64,000 bases of DNA from Deferribacteres bacterium (lineage in GTDB: Bacteria > Chrysiogenota > Deferribacteres > Deferribacterales > Geovibrionaceae): NCBI GenBank assembly GCA_023395255.1, contig JAEWZN010000007.1:310001-374000 (forward strand), read 5' to 3'. The notes below the pieces were generated by a model, which worked only from the letters and a program-made list of their open reading frames with translations, was not told where the DNA came from and ran no database searches. The position numbers and the translations under genes were made by a program. Numbering within the stretch: position 1 is the first letter of the stretch; each line of letters starts with the position of its first letter. This document shows positions 16,013 through 26,385 of this stretch, piece by piece.

Positions 16013-17002
16013 TTATTTATCCAGCGTTTTCATTCCCTCTGCACCGTATCTGTCCCCTGCTATATGCTTCCAGTCTATTATTCTTTCAAGATGGCCGACC
16101 TGTTCGGGAGAAAGACGGAAATTGGCAGCGTTAATGTTGTCTTCCAGATATTTCAGCCGTTTTGTTCCGGGAATGGGAACAATGTCCTCTCCTTTGGCAA
16201 GAAGCCATGCTATGGCAAGCTGTGCCGGAGTGCAGCCAATTTCTGCTGCCAGTTTTTTGTAATCTGAGAGCATCATCGCGTTTTTACGCATATTCTCCCC
16301 CATAAAGCGGGGGTTATTTCTGCGGAAATCATCAGGCGCTAAGGATTCGGCAGATTCGATATTACCGGAAAGAAAGCCTCTGCCTAATGGGCTGTAAGCC
16401 ACGATTCCTATCCCAAGCTCTCTGCATGTGTCAAGCAGCCCGTTTTCTTCAATATTCCTTGTCCAGAGGGAATATTCCGCCTGCACAGCCGTGATAGGAT
16501 AAACAGCGTGGGCTCTCCTCAGATTATGCGCACTCACTTCCGAAAGGTCGATATAGCGCACCTTGCCCTCCCTGACCAGCTCAGCCATAGCGCTGACAGT
16601 CTCCTCTATTTCTGTATCAGGATCTTTTCTGTGCATATAGTAAAGGTCTATGACATCAACTCCAAAGCGTTTCAGGCTGGCATCGCAAGCCTGTTTGACA
16701 TATTCGGGACTGCCGTTAACACCTCTTTTTTCGGGATCATCGGAACGGACAATACCGAACTTAGTGGCAAGCACAATGCGGTCTCTTATACCCTGAACAG
16801 CTTTTCCGGCAAGGGTCTCGTTATGTCCCCTGCCGTACATATCCACCGTATCCAGCATTGTTACACCTTTTTCAACTGCGGTAAGGATGACTTTTAAGGA
16901 CTCCGCCTCATCAGCCTGACCGTAAAATTCACTCATGCCCATGCAGCCCAGACCTATTTCAGCAGCTTTTAGCCCTGTTTTGCCAAGTGTATGCTCTTTC
17001 AT
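16013..17002 (-). CDS. Aldo/keto reductase
   Basis: 329 residues. The (beta/alpha)8 family tetrad is visible: Asp in LDTVDMYG, Tyr in the same block, Lys in LATKFG and His in [22 protein letters not shown] and the C-terminal [15 protein letters not shown] (NADPH site) are also clear. It reduces carbonyl compounds with NADPH in the cytoplasm, of the general YajO/Tas-like type. AAAGGAGG lies upstream of the ATG at 17002. It is a single gene between two terminator-like hairpins. Confidence 0.93.
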   Translation of the reverse strand: MKEHTLGKTGLKAAEIGLGCMGMSEFYGQADEAESLKVILTAVEKGVTMLDTVDMYGRGHNETLAGKAVQGIRDRIVLATKFGIVRSDDPEKRGVNGSPEYVKQACDASLKRFGVDVIDLYYMHRKDPDTEIEETVSAMAELVREGKVRYIDLSEVSAHNLRRAHAVYPITAVQAEYSLWTRNIEENGLLDTCRELGIGIVAYSPLGRGFLSGNIESAESLAPDDFRRNNPRFMGENMRKNAMMLSDYKKLAAEIGCTPAQLAIAWLLAKGEDIVPIPGTKRLKYLEDNINAANFRLSPEQVGHLERIIDWKHIAGDRYGAEGMKTLDK

Positions 17003-17054
17003 GAAAAGCCTCCTTTTTATGTTGAAGCTTAATACCTTTTTCGCTTCGCACGGC

Positions 17055-17076
17055 GCAGTTCCATGAACGGAACTGC
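17055..17076 (-). terminator. Hairpin directly after the first chemoreceptor gene
   Basis: GCAGTTCC/GGAACTGC, a perfect 8-bp stem with a 6-base loop, starts one base after the chemoreceptor stop. There is no long U run behind it, so it may act with Rho or protect the 3' end. Confidence 0.5.
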
Positions 17077-17077
17077 A

Positions 17078-19366
17078 CTACGTCCTGAATCTGTTCACTG
17101 ATTCGTTCATTTCCTCTGCCAGTCTGCTGAGCCCGTTGAGGCTTTCAGAGACTGATGCTGTGTCTGCGCTGCTGTGTTCAACATCCGAAGAGATTTTGTT
17201 TATACTCTCAGTTACGGACTGAACGGCGCTGTTCTGCTCATTAACCGTAGTTTCTATATTTGAGTTCGCTTTATGGATGTCCTCTACGGAGGAAACTATC
17301 TGCACGAAGAGCCCGTTCGCTTTTTCGATTACCTTTTCTCCATCCTGAACGGTTTTTTCCGCGTTGTGCATCTGGGAAGTTGCATTGCCTGATTCCTTCT
17401 GGAGGAGGGCAATTATGCCGCCTATTTCTGTTGTGGCGGACTGAGTGCGTTCTGCGAGCTTGCGAACCTCGTCTGCAACCACGGCAAAGCCCCGTCCGGC
17501 TTCGCCCGCTCTTGCGGCTTCTATTGCCGCATTGAGTGCAAGGAGGTTTGTCTGGTCTGCTATATCGCTTATCACACTGAGTATTTCGCCTATGCGAGAG
17601 GATGACTCTCCCAGACCGTTTATTATAGCTGCAAGGTCATTCACCCCTTTTCTTATGGAGGTTATGCTGGAAACAACTTCATTAAGAGCGCCCATCCCAT
17701 CACGGGTAACTCCTGCGGCGGAATCTGCTTTGGTGAGCGCTTCCTGAACATTGTCAAGCACCGTGCCGGAGGTTACTGACATCTCCTCCATTGCGGAGGC
17801 AATTTCGCTTATTCTGCCTGACTGTCTTCCCAGAGATGCGGAAAGTCCGGCTGCAAGGTTGGTTATCTCCGTTGAGCCGGAGTTGAGTTTATCTGCCTTA
17901 TCCTTAACATCCGTCACAATATCCTGCACCATGCCCACGAATGTGTTTATATATCCTGTGAGGATTATGATTTCGTTGCCTGATTTACCGTCCGTGCCTG
18001 TGCCCATATCTATTCGTTTTGTAAGGTCGGCATCGCCTGAAACAAGCTCCTGCATACGCTCCGTAACAAGTCTCAGGGGTTTGAGCACTATGCTGTTTAT
18101 GAAGAGAAGCATAATTAAAACCACGCTGGCAGTTATAACGCATACGGTGAGCATAAGGGTCATTCTGAGGCTGCGCGCATCACGCAGGGCTTCGTTATCG
18201 TCCATTTCAACGAGAATGCCCCAGTTGAGGCCGGGTATATCGAGTTTGGAGTATGAACTCAGAACCTTCTTGCCGGAGTAGTTCCTGCTTATCTGCGAAC
18301 CGGATTCGCCTTTCAGGGCGCGTCTGGCGGAATCACTTTCCGCGCTGAAAAAACCAATCACAGTGCCGAGTTTTTTCACAAGCGGATCATTATTCTCTTT
18401 AATGAAGCGGTTGTCGCTGCGCATGGTGAAATCTTCGCCCACTATATAGCTGTCGCCTGTGTCGCCTAGTCCTGCTTCCTTATATTTGCCGTCAAAGTTC
18501 ATCACTTCGTCAATTTTTGTTATGGGCATCTGGAAAATCAGAACGCCGAGCAGTACTCCGTTTTTATACACAGGAGAGGAGATAAAGGATGCAGGAAGAT
18601 GATAGCTGGGTTCATAGGGTTTGAAGTCGTTTATATAAGTTTCGCCTTCTTTCAGTTTCATGCCATGCTGAAACGCGTCACCCAGACCTGTATCTGCATA
18701 TGGGCCTTTAAAAAGGTTGGTTGCGTAATCTTTCTCCTTAAAAACGGTGTAAACAAGGTCTCCGTTTGTGTTGAGAAGGAAAATATCATAAAGAGAGAAC
18801 TCCTTAAGCATCAGGTTAAATTCGGGGTGAAATCTTTCATGCAGTTCCGTGTAGGAGGAGTGGAAGCCTAACGGACGGATAAGGTTGTTCTTTTCGCCTA
18901 TCTGCTCAGGGTTGCTTACAATGTAGAGATACTGTGCTGCCCGTCCGTTAGGGTTTTCCGGAATGTACTCTGCGGTTGCTCTTCTTCGGGCACTCTTCGG
19001 AACATCGTAATTAACGCTGTCCAGATAAAGCTTCTCGTAATGCTCCTCCATATCTTCCCTGATGAGATCATAGAGTATGCCGGTTTCTTCTTCAATGGCG
19101 TAGAAGGCTCCGCTGAAGCCCTCCAGTGCGTCTTTAACCTGTGTCCCCGCAGCAGTGGTGATTATCAGTGAGGTAAGCTGTGAAAAATAGTCCTCAACAT
19201 GGTTTTTCTTGGCTTCTCTGACGGAATCCATCTGTGCGAGCTTCATTCCGCTTGCCGAACAGAAGCTTTTGTTTACAGTAATAAAAGTTACTACGGAACT
19301 CAGCAGAATCAGACAGAAAAATACCGCACCCATAAGCCTCAGCTTAACGGAAGTGTTTGCGAACAT
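17078..19366 (-). CDS. Methyl-accepting chemotaxis protein with large periplasmic Cache sensor
   Basis: 762 residues, ATG at 19366 with GAGG upstream. A first membrane helix (about 11-31) is followed by a periplasmic region of about 370 residues of double-Cache type ([22 protein letters not shown], shortened here as SFISSPVY and GVLIFQMP), a second helix near 405-428, a HAMP domain and the cytoplasmic signalling coiled coil. The hairpin tip contains [20 protein letters not shown] (the MCP core). It should signal to CheA/CheW, which are not in the window. The ligand is unknown. It is probably transcribed separately from the second receptor at 21555. Confidence 0.95.
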   Translation of the reverse strand: MFANTSVKLRLMGAVFFCLILLSSVVTFITVNKSFCSASGMKLAQMDSVREAKKNHVEDYFSQLTSLIITTAAGTQVKDALEGFSGAFYAIEEETGILYDLIREDMEEHYEKLYLDSVNYDVPKSARRRATAEYIPENPNGRAAQYLYIVSNPEQIGEKNNLIRPLGFHSSYTELHERFHPEFNLMLKEFSLYDIFLLNTNGDLVYTVFKEKDYATNLFKGPYADTGLGDAFQHGMKLKEGETYINDFKPYEPSYHLPASFISSPVYKNGVLLGVLIFQMPITKIDEVMNFDGKYKEAGLGDTGDSYIVGEDFTMRSDNRFIKENNDPLVKKLGTVIGFFSAESDSARRALKGESGSQISRNYSGKKVLSSYSKLDIPGLNWGILVEMDDNEALRDARSLRMTLMLTVCVITASVVLIMLLFINSIVLKPLRLVTERMQELVSGDADLTKRIDMGTGTDGKSGNEIIILTGYINTFVGMVQDIVTDVKDKADKLNSGSTEITNLAAGLSASLGRQSGRISEIASAMEEMSVTSGTVLDNVQEALTKADSAAGVTRDGMGALNEVVSSITSIRKGVNDLAAIINGLGESSSRIGEILSVISDIADQTNLLALNAAIEAARAGEAGRGFAVVADEVRKLAERTQSATTEIGGIIALLQKESGNATSQMHNAEKTVQDGEKVIEKANGLFVQIVSSVEDIHKANSNIETTVNEQNSAVQSVTESINKISSDVEHSSADTASVSESLNGLSRLAEEMNESVNRFRT

Positions 19367-19482
19367 AAAAACCTCGCAGTCAAGTTGACCTGAGGGTTAC
19401 GAAAAAAATAACAGACTTAAATGATGAACTGTAAGAATAATATCACAAAGAGCGGCAAAAGGAAGGGTTTGTTAAAAAAATA

Positions 19483-19513
19483 CAGCGGCTTGCAGCATAA
19501 CAGACCGCTGTAT
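19483..19513 (-). terminator. Rho-independent terminator after the second chemoreceptor
   Basis: On the minus strand ATACAGCGG/CCGCTGTAT, a perfect 9-bp stem with a 16-base loop, is followed directly by a run of T. It separates the two chemoreceptor genes. Confidence 0.85.
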
Positions 19514-19524
19514 CTCTGAAAGGA

Positions 19525-21555
19525 TTATTCAGTTTTGAAGCCGGAGGTCATCTGCATAAGGTCGTTTGCCTGTTTTTGCAGGTGAGCTACGGTCTCGCTC
19601 ACTGTCTGCACTGCGTAAACGCTCTGCTCCACACCTGTGGTCACACTGTCCAGCCTGTGGCTTATGTTCACCAGTGCGTTGGTCTGCGCTGTTACTGAGT
19701 GAGCCATAACATCGTTTACCGATTTTATCTGATCCATTGATTTGACAATCCCGTCAAAGCTTTCCTTCGCTTCGCCTATTATGCTCACGCCTTTTTCAAC
19801 TGTTACGGAGGCCTTGCCCATGGTGTCTGTAACTGTTCTGGTCTCGCCCTGAAGAGAGTTGATGATTCCGCCTATCTCCTGAGTTGCCCTCTGGGTTTTT
19901 TCAGCCAGCTTGCGCACCTCGTCCGCCACAACGGCAAAGCCGCGTCCCGCTTCGCCCGCTCTGGCAGCTTCTATTGCCGCGTTGAGCGCAAGGAGGTTTG
20001 TCTGGTCGGCTATGTCGTTTATTACTCCGATGATGTTTCCGATCTCCTGAGATGATTCGGAGAGGTTCTGCACAGTTCCGCCAAGTTCGGAAACTTTCTG
20101 TTTGATGTCGGTTATTATCCGCATTGATTCATCAAGCTTGCGTGCGCCGTCTCTGGTTTTTGCCACAGTGCTGTCTGTCTGCTCAGCAACCTTTTCAAGG
20201 TTCTGCTCAACCTGATCGGTGTTCTCGCGCACGGTTATGATTTCGCCGTTGATCTCCTTGAGCTCTGTTGTCTGCTGGGTGAATGTGCTTGAGAACTCCT
20301 CCGTGGTGGAGGCCAGTTCGTTATTTATACTGGAAAGCTCTATGGTGCTTGATTTTACCTGATATATTATGCCGCGGAGATTTTCTATGAATGCATTCAT
20401 GAATCTGGCGAGCATGCCGAGTTCATCCTCCCTTTTCAGGGCGATTTTCTTCGTGAGGTCTTTTTCATCGGTCATTTTATCTTTCAGAAAGATGATGTCA
20501 GTGGAGAGAACCCCTGTAACCACAATGACCACCAGACAGAGCAGTACAAGGGCTGTCACGTGTATCCATGCGAGGTTTTTCATTACGGTTCTCTGGTGCG
20601 CAAGGAACTCATACTCCTTGGAGCCTGCGGCTATAACCCAGCCGGTTTTATCAAAGGTGCTGTAGCTGAACATCATATTCTCGCCGTTTTTGGGGTATAT
20701 GATTCCGCCGCTGCCTGTCTCTATCATTGTTCTGATGTATTCTTTGCCGTTGTCGTCCTTTTCTTCCAGACCGTTCCGCCCTTCCATGGTTTGGTGGAGC
20801 AGGTAGGTTCCGTCGGAATTAAGTATAAACGGTGACCCTGTCTCGCCTATTCTGACACTGTTAAAAGCCTTTCTGAGATCATTAAGAAGAACCTGCTCTG
20901 AAATACCCACATAGAGGACACCTATAAGCTGATTATTTTCCATAATGGGCTCATACACTGTCCAGTACCAGCCGCTTACGACGAATGCCCTGCCTTTGTA
21001 TGTCTTGCCCGCGGCAACTGTACGGTAAACTTCTGAATCTTTCGGAATGTATGTGCCTATTGCTCTCTCGCCGTCAGCCTTGTGGACATTAGTGGTTATG
21101 CGGAGCAGCCCTTTGTCGAATGCCTGAAAAACTGTTGAGGTAAGCCCCTCTATATTTGTCTGCTCAACAATGCTGTCCACCATTTCAAAGTTGGTGTAAA
21201 CTTTTTTGCCGTTATAGCGCATCATTGGTATGTGTATGCTTTCTTTATTTCCGGTAACCTGATTAACGGCATCCACGGAGAGTTCTGAACTGCTGTCAAT
21301 AGAGAATGCGCCGCCGCTGTAGAGAACGGTTTTAAATTCGCTGAAATTTGACTGAACAACCTTGAGGGACTGATCGTAAAACAGTGAAATTGTTTCATTA
21401 AGAAGTGATGCCGTTGCCGAAAGCTGGTTTCTGGTTTCTGCCAGCATTTCCTTTTTCACACCGCCTGATGTCATGGCTGCGAGTATAAAGAAGATAATGA
21501 GCAGGGGACCGCCGAAGAAGAGGGAGTACTTGACGCGGATGCTTCTGATTTTCAT
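19525..21555 (-). CDS. Methyl-accepting chemotaxis protein with Cache_3-Cache_2-like sensor
   Basis: 676 residues from the ATG at 21555 (GGTGG 6 bases upstream; a GTG three codons earlier is possible). The N-terminal membrane helix is about 12-30. The periplasmic part has the pattern of Cache fusion sensors ([36 protein letters not shown]), which often bind small organic acids. A second helix near 330-352, a HAMP-like linker and the MCP signalling domain with [20 protein letters not shown] follow. The core tip is the same as in the neighbouring receptor, but the sensors are unrelated in detail. The ligand is not known. Confidence 0.94.
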   Translation of the reverse strand: MKIRSIRVKYSLFFGGPLLIIFFILAAMTSGGVKKEMLAETRNQLSATASLLNETISLFYDQSLKVVQSNFSEFKTVLYSGGAFSIDSSSELSVDAVNQVTGNKESIHIPMMRYNGKKVYTNFEMVDSIVEQTNIEGLTSTVFQAFDKGLLRITTNVHKADGERAIGTYIPKDSEVYRTVAAGKTYKGRAFVVSGWYWTVYEPIMENNQLIGVLYVGISEQVLLNDLRKAFNSVRIGETGSPFILNSDGTYLLHQTMEGRNGLEEKDDNGKEYIRTMIETGSGGIIYPKNGENMMFSYSTFDKTGWVIAAGSKEYEFLAHQRTVMKNLAWIHVTALVLLCLVVIVVTGVLSTDIIFLKDKMTDEKDLTKKIALKREDELGMLARFMNAFIENLRGIIYQVKSSTIELSSINNELASTTEEFSSTFTQQTTELKEINGEIITVRENTDQVEQNLEKVAEQTDSTVAKTRDGARKLDESMRIITDIKQKVSELGGTVQNLSESSQEIGNIIGVINDIADQTNLLALNAAIEAARAGEAGRGFAVVADEVRKLAEKTQRATQEIGGIINSLQGETRTVTDTMGKASVTVEKGVSIIGEAKESFDGIVKSMDQIKSVNDVMAHSVTAQTNALVNISHRLDSVTTGVEQSVYAVQTVSETVAHLQKQANDLMQMTSGFKTE

Positions 21556-21692
21556 TTTTACCACCGGAATATAAAGAATTCATAAAAGTTATCTGGCTGT
21601 GATTAGTGAGACCCCAATAAGCGAGCTACAGCCGGATATAATTTGTGTGACATACACCCGTTTGAATAACTTTTAATATGTTGTATAAGGCT

Positions 21693-21722
21693 ATAAAATG
21701 TGCATCATCCGTAACAAGTCAA
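21693..21722 (-). promoter_or_regulatory. Candidate promoter of the second chemoreceptor
   Basis: Minus-strand TTGACT (21717-21722), an 18-base spacer and TTTTAT (21693-21698). The leader to the ATG at 21555 would be about 130 bases. No sigma28-type motif was found in the 21565-21848 gap. Confidence 0.35.
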
Positions 21723-21778
21723 GATTTTTTTTACAGACGATGCATCAAATTAATTATTTATAATATGTATTTAAGGTC

Positions 21779-21800
21779 AAGCCCCGGTAATCAGGGGCTT
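21779..21800 (-). terminator. Possible terminator after the MCE-repeat gene
   Basis: AAGCCCC/GGGGCTT, a 7-bp stem with an 8-base loop, lies 48 bases after the minus-strand stop at 21849. The tract behind it is AT-rich without a clean U run. Confidence 0.45.
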
Positions 21801-21848
21801 TGTTGCAGTTGTGTTAACTTTTAAAAAACAGGGCGTTCCGTCCGGCCG

Positions 21849-24800
21849 TCACTTGCTTAAGTCCGGTTCCCATTTCAGCCATGATGACTTCGGGTCAGGA
21901 TACAGGCTGAAAATCTGCCCGTTTTCTGCGTCACCACCAGCCTGATCCGGCGTAGCAAAGGAGATTCCGCCTATTAGCAGAGTTTTAATCGACTCGGTTT
22001 TCACTTTTATCCCGAAGAGGTTTATTTTTGTTCCGACACCGCCTGAGTTCCAGAATACTGAGTTTTCCTTCACTAAACGGCGGTATTTTTCATCAATGAA
22101 TACAGATACTTCCACACTGCGTCCGTCAGCGCTGAGACTGATGTTTTCCACGCCGCCTGTTTCTATCTGCCTGTAAAAAACAGGTGAGCCCTTCTCCAGA
22201 GAGTGGCGGGCGGGTGAGACCAGCCTGATCCGCAGCCCTTCCCTGCCTTCAAAGGGGGAGGGGGCTTCCGCAAGGGCAGTGAACTCCGCCGCAGGACGGC
22301 CGCTGCCGTTTTTCATAGCTATCTTTGTGCCGAAGATGGCGGAATCGAGGTTTTCTATGCCGTCCGGGGAGATTCTGATGTTCTCCGTCCAGAAGAGCGC
22401 ACCTTCCGTCAATCCGTCAGAAAACTCATCGCTCACCAGAACTGCCGTGCGGGTTCTGCCGTCTTTTACTGCGGATTCCGCCGCATAACCCGCTGTTGCA
22501 CCGCCGTTTATGAGAGGTGCGCCTTTCTTTATATCAACGGGGAAGGGGAAGGTGACGTAAATTCTTGTCATATCTGCTTCCCTCGCGGACTGAATATCGG
22601 GGTAGAGGATGTCTGTTCCTTTAGCTTTTCTGAAACTGTCGAAGAACACTGCATCTTCGATGTATGTTTTTACAGGCTTTGATTTGAAGCTGAAACCCGA
22701 TGTGTCAGCGCGCATTTCCATGCCGCCCTCCAGCCAGAAGCGGGTTTTGTCATTCACAAATCCGGCAAACTCAGGCTTTATAAAAAGCGTCAGCCGGGCA
22801 TTTCCGTCTTTGCCGGGCTTCACCTGCATGACTGTTCCGGCGTTCATGTTTCGGTAGTACACATCAGCCCCTTCCGCCGGGGGAACGGCATTTGCCGCGG
22901 TGAGTATAATGCTTTTTCCGCTGCCCGCGAGCATTATCGCTTTTTCAGCATCGCTCCTGCTTTCGTAAAGGGTGTATGTGCCGTTATCACATGAAAGCAG
23001 CTTCTTTTCGGGATTAAAGAAGGCGATGCCGCCCCCGATAGCTGTTTTCAGTGCCGGAGCCTGAATCCTTAAGCCTGCCGCGTCCGCCTCGAAACTGATT
23101 CCGCCTGATTTGTGAAAAACGGAGTGGGCGGTAACAAGCCCCGCATACTCAGGGTAGATAAGCAGTTCAGCGAGAATACCGCTTCCGGATTTGTTCAGTG
23201 AGAAGCCCCCTGTTTCACCGACCTTTACCCCCCTGAAATAGAGCGGATCACCGGCTGATATTTCTTCTGCATCGGGTGAAGCGAGCATGATTGTTTTTAT
23301 GCCAGTATCTTTATAATATGCCTTTTTCGCATCGGCTGAGTTTTCATAAAGGGTGACGGAGGATGCCCCGCGTCCGAAGTGCTCAGCTTTTATACCGCCT
23401 TTAAGCAGCGCAGTGAGCGAACCAGTGTTTATGGCAAGCCCTTCGGAGTCAAGACGGAGGTTCAGCCCCTCATCCCTGCTGAAATAAAGCCCTTCATCCG
23501 CCAGCCCTGCATAGTTTTTGTATATCACCGCATCAAGCTCAACAGAGCGGTCTTTGCTGAGCCTTACATCCGTGATATGGCCTATCTGTATGTTTTTGAA
23601 ATATATGGCGCTCATAACATCCAGAGAACCTTTGGCAGAAGCAGTGAGGGTGATTCTGTGACCGTCTCTTTCCCCTTTTGCAGGAGCATGCTCCGACAGA
23701 GCAAATTCGGAGGCGGGTTCACCGCCGCCCGGAAAGACTTCGATGTAAACTCCGGTGAGTATGGTTGAAAGTCCGGTGACTCCCGTCATTGAGAAGGCAG
23801 GTTTCACCAGCACGAAGCTGGAGCCCTTTCCTGCGAAGTCTTCAAATTTCCTGTTCAGGCGAACATTGGCGGTTATCTCGCTGTAGTCGGCAGAGGGGGC
23901 AACTCCCGTCACCAGTCCGGCGGGAAGCCCCATAAACATCACAGGGGTTCGCCCCGCCTTTATTCCGGCTGCGTCCTTCATTTTCAGGGTGATCACGTTT
24001 TCAGAAAGCGTGCTCTCTCTTTCGGAGCCGTACAGTTTGAAAAGATGCCCTGTTTCGGCAGGCTCACCTGCTTCGTCCTCCGGGTTGTCAAAGGCTATGC
24101 CGCCGCTTATCAGGCTGCCCAGAGGGGGAGTCTCCATACTGAATCCTGCCGCATCAAACTTTACCTCAAGCCCGCCCACATCCCAGAAGGTTGTGGCTGT
24201 TGTTACGTACTGCGTGTACTCCCTGCTTACTGAGATGTTTATATCGTATATTCCTGTTTTCGGTTCAAACCTTACACCTGTAACCTGCCCGGCGTTCATC
24301 CCCTTGAAGAATAAGGGAACGCCTTTTATCAGATACTGATTGGATTTTGTCTGCAGACGCAGAGGGAGCGCATCCTCGCTCATGGCAGTATCCGGTGGTT
24401 CGCTCAGACCTGTGAAGCTGGTCTGTTCCGGCAGACCGCGGAGTTTCTCCTCCTCAAATGTCGGCGGCTGAACTTCTATGTATGAACCGGAGATGAGGGT
24501 CTCAAGCCCGGTTATTTTATTGAATCCCAGACGGGGTTTCACAATCCAGAACATCACCCCTTCGCGGGCGAGTATTTCCGCCTCTTTGGAAAGAATTACA
24601 ACAGCCTCCACCTTATCGGGGCTTTCAGCTATCCGCACATCCTTAACCTTGCCGACGCTTATTCCCTTATACTTCACAGGGGTTTTTTCCGGCACAAGCT
24701 CCGAGCCGGAATCAAACTGGATGATTATCTCTTTGCCGGTGTTTACATAACCGTTGTAAAGAAGCCACAGGGTTATGCACATTGCCAGCAGCGGGGTAAG

Positions 24801-24866
24801 CCATATGGGGGAGAATATGCCCCGCCTTATTTTCAGCCCTTTGAGAAGATTGGTGTCTGTGCTCAT
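21849..24866 (-). CDS. PqiB/LetB-like protein with about eight MCE domains
   Basis: 1005 residues from the ATG at 24866, whose ATGA overlaps the stop of the upstream PqiA-like gene; an ATG at 24887 is also in frame. One N-terminal membrane helix (about 30-50) is followed by about eight MCE repeats, recognisable by starts like PVKYKGISVGKV, PLFFKGMNAGQV, PVMFMGLPAGLV, IYFKNIQIGHI, PLYFRGVKVGE, VYYRNMNAGTV, PLINGGATAGY and PVFYRQIETGG. PqiB (three repeats) and LetB (seven) form tubes that carry lipid between the inner and outer membranes. Eight repeats would give a longer tube. The two PqiA-like genes upstream complete the system. Confidence 0.9.
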   Translation of the reverse strand: MSTDTNLLKGLKIRRGIFSPIWLTPLLAMCITLWLLYNGYVNTGKEIIIQFDSGSELVPEKTPVKYKGISVGKVKDVRIAESPDKVEAVVILSKEAEILAREGVMFWIVKPRLGFNKITGLETLISGSYIEVQPPTFEEEKLRGLPEQTSFTGLSEPPDTAMSEDALPLRLQTKSNQYLIKGVPLFFKGMNAGQVTGVRFEPKTGIYDINISVSREYTQYVTTATTFWDVGGLEVKFDAAGFSMETPPLGSLISGGIAFDNPEDEAGEPAETGHLFKLYGSERESTLSENVITLKMKDAAGIKAGRTPVMFMGLPAGLVTGVAPSADYSEITANVRLNRKFEDFAGKGSSFVLVKPAFSMTGVTGLSTILTGVYIEVFPGGGEPASEFALSEHAPAKGERDGHRITLTASAKGSLDVMSAIYFKNIQIGHITDVRLSKDRSVELDAVIYKNYAGLADEGLYFSRDEGLNLRLDSEGLAINTGSLTALLKGGIKAEHFGRGASSVTLYENSADAKKAYYKDTGIKTIMLASPDAEEISAGDPLYFRGVKVGETGGFSLNKSGSGILAELLIYPEYAGLVTAHSVFHKSGGISFEADAAGLRIQAPALKTAIGGGIAFFNPEKKLLSCDNGTYTLYESRSDAEKAIMLAGSGKSIILTAANAVPPAEGADVYYRNMNAGTVMQVKPGKDGNARLTLFIKPEFAGFVNDKTRFWLEGGMEMRADTSGFSFKSKPVKTYIEDAVFFDSFRKAKGTDILYPDIQSAREADMTRIYVTFPFPVDIKKGAPLINGGATAGYAAESAVKDGRTRTAVLVSDEFSDGLTEGALFWTENIRISPDGIENLDSAIFGTKIAMKNGSGRPAAEFTALAEAPSPFEGREGLRIRLVSPARHSLEKGSPVFYRQIETGGVENISLSADGRSVEVSVFIDEKYRRLVKENSVFWNSGGVGTKINLFGIKVKTESIKTLLIGGISFATPDQAGGDAENGQIFSLYPDPKSSWLKWEPDLSK

Positions 24867-25477
24867 TGTTCCCCCTTTATGTCCCATATGAGACGCGTGT
24901 CGAAAGATTTTGAAGCCAGCATGGTGGCTATTACTGTTGCGGCAAAGAATGTAGCGCCCGCGCCGCCTTTGATCTGTATAAGAAAGCCCATATTCACCAG
25001 CCCCGCCATAATGGTTATCACGTATATATCAAGCATGGACCATTTTCCTATGAGCTCTATGAGGTGAAACAGGCGTGTCTTGGCAGAGTTTGAGAGGCTG
25101 TCTCTGGCCTGAATGGTTATCAGCAGATAAAAGATGCTGCCTATCTTAAACAGCGGAACCACGAAGCTGGCCACGAACACCACCGCTGCTATAAAGTACA
25201 TTTTATTGCCGAAAAGTTCTATGACTCCGCCCAGTATGGTGTTCGCGGATGAATCGGCAAATGTTTCAACGGACATTACCGGAAGTATGTTTGCGGGGAT
25301 ATAAAGCATAAGGGCTGTAATGACCAGCGCCCATGTTTTTTCCATGCTGTTTTTTCTGCGCGGATGAACCGTACTGCCGCATACCGGGCATCTCAGCCCG
25401 TCAGGCTCTGCTTCTTCTGCGTCAATAAGCTGTCTGCATGAGAGACACAGCGCGGCGTTCATTTCAATATCAGTCAT
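24863..25477 (-). CDS. PqiA-like inner-membrane protein (second copy)
   Basis: 204 residues. An N-terminal zinc-ribbon-like segment with CLSC and CPVC is followed by four hydrophobic segments typical of a PqiA/LetA half (YIPANILPVMSVE near the first, then VASFVVPLFKIGS, HLIELIGKWSMLDIYVI, and a last helix). E. coli PqiA and LetA contain two such halves in one chain; here they are two genes. It sits in the inner membrane and should work with the MCE tube. The ATGA overlaps on both sides (25474-25477 and 24863-24866) show a tightly coupled operon. Confidence 0.88.
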   Translation of the reverse strand: MTDIEMNAALCLSCRQLIDAEEAEPDGLRCPVCGSTVHPRRKNSMEKTWALVITALMLYIPANILPVMSVETFADSSANTILGGVIELFGNKMYFIAAVVFVASFVVPLFKIGSIFYLLITIQARDSLSNSAKTRLFHLIELIGKWSMLDIYVITIMAGLVNMGFLIQIKGGAGATFFAATVIATMLASKSFDTRLIWDIKGEQ

Positions 25478-26091
25478 TTTTCACCTGCCCGGAGGCGGAA
25501 CAGAAGCGTGTCGTAATAAACTTCGGCTATGGCGGTAAATGCGCAGACAGCCATGAGAAGGTAGATCCCGTAGTCGAATGTAAGCTCGGACATATCAATT
25601 AGTTTAACGATGGAAACCAGTATTCCCACCAGAAAAACATCCGCCATGTGCCATTCCTGAAAAAAATTTGCCAGCCGCAGGGCAGGGGTAAAAAAAGGGA
25701 ACCGCCGCCTGAACAGGGCGGAGACAGATATGTAAAAGCAGGTGATGAGAAAGCTCATTGGTATAATGACTGATGTGAGCAGGACGAGGAATCCCACGGC
25801 TCCGAGACCTTCCTCATAAAGGGCTCTGATGCTGCCGAGAACTGTGGCGGAATTGCTGAAACTGCTCACGGATATGTCAAGCACAGGGTAGAGGAGGGCA
25901 GGGATGAACAGCAGAAAGGCGGAAATGCTGAAAGCCGCGGCATATGCGGCGGCGTTTTTCCCCTGCTTTCTGACGGTGCTGCCGCAGCGGGGGCATACAA
26001 TCTTTTCATCGGTGTTTTTGCTGAAAGAGGTCACAAGCCCGCACGAAGCGCAGGCAGTGAGCATTTCTTCCTGTCCGGCCAGAGTTTTCAT
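25474..26091 (-). CDS. PqiA-like inner-membrane protein (first copy)
   Basis: 205 residues from the ATG at 26091. The N-terminus has two CXXC pairs (CASC, CPRC), then four hydrophobic segments with LLFIPALLYPVLDIS, LTSVIIPMSFLITCF and FFQEWHMADVFLVGI, matching one PqiA half. An in-frame GTG at 26115 is rejected because a strong promoter places the transcript start at about the ATG itself, so the mRNA looks leaderless. It is the first gene of the PqiA-PqiA-MCE operon, whose inferred job is lipid transport or envelope maintenance. Confidence 0.86.
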   Translation of the reverse strand: MKTLAGQEEMLTACASCGLVTSFSKNTDEKIVCPRCGSTVRKQGKNAAAYAAAFSISAFLLFIPALLYPVLDISVSSFSNSATVLGSIRALYEEGLGAVGFLVLLTSVIIPMSFLITCFYISVSALFRRRFPFFTPALRLANFFQEWHMADVFLVGILVSIVKLIDMSELTFDYGIYLLMAVCAFTAIAEVYYDTLLFRLRAGEK

Positions 26092-26097
26092 AAGCTT

Positions 26098-26126
26098 ATT
26101 ATAAGGTTTAATCACTCAGGTTACAA
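26098..26126 (-). promoter_or_regulatory. Sigma70 promoter giving an apparently leaderless pqiA-type mRNA
   Basis: Minus-strand TTGTAA (26121-26126), exactly 17 bases, then TATAAT (26098-26103). Only six bases separate TATAAT from the ATG at 26091, so transcription should begin at or within a base or two of the start codon. Confidence 0.65.
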
Positions 26127-26218
26127 GCGGGGCAGATTTAAGAAGTGTTAAAAATATTCCGCGCGTGATTTATTCTCAACCTGAAGCTAATAAAGTTTGA
26201 CAAATACAATAAATTATG

Positions 26219-26247
26219 TTGACACCAAATTTTCCGCAGATTAGTAT
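26219..26247 (+). promoter_or_regulatory. Sigma70-type promoter of the siderophore receptor gene
   Basis: TTGACA (26219-26224), a 17-base spacer and TAGTAT (26242-26247). A start near 26254 would give a leader of about 130 bases. No convincing Fur box was recognised by eye. Confidence 0.5.
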
Positions 26248-26253
26248 TCCCCT

Positions 26254-26385
26254 GTTTAGGGCTGGTTCTGCGCTGCGTCAGACAGCAGGTGCAGGATGGC
26301 TTCCGGCTGCCGGGGCTTACAGCACAGACATCTTTTCAAATAATATTCACGAGAATCTTTGAGTTCCGAAACAAAAGGGGAGAAC
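26254..26385 (+). other. Untranslated leader of the siderophore receptor gene, with possible secondary structure
   Basis: About 130 bases between the inferred start and the ATG. It holds GC-rich inverted segments (CTGC-GCTG...CAGC...GCAG near 26270-26300, and CCGG..CCGG near 26305-26320), then an AT-rich stretch and the ribosome site GGGGAG. It does not match a riboswitch class I can recognise. Confidence 0.35.

Noticed and set aside
19367..21848. Sigma28 flagellar-type promoters of the two chemoreceptors
   Set aside because: No TAAA-n15-GCCGATAA-like match was found upstream of either start.
26254..26385. Cobalamin or other known riboswitch in the siderophore receptor leader
   Set aside because: No conserved riboswitch core could be recognised by eye.
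26116..26385. Fur box at the fepA promoter
   Set aside because: The AT-rich stretches do not match the GATAAT-type inverted repeat well enough.
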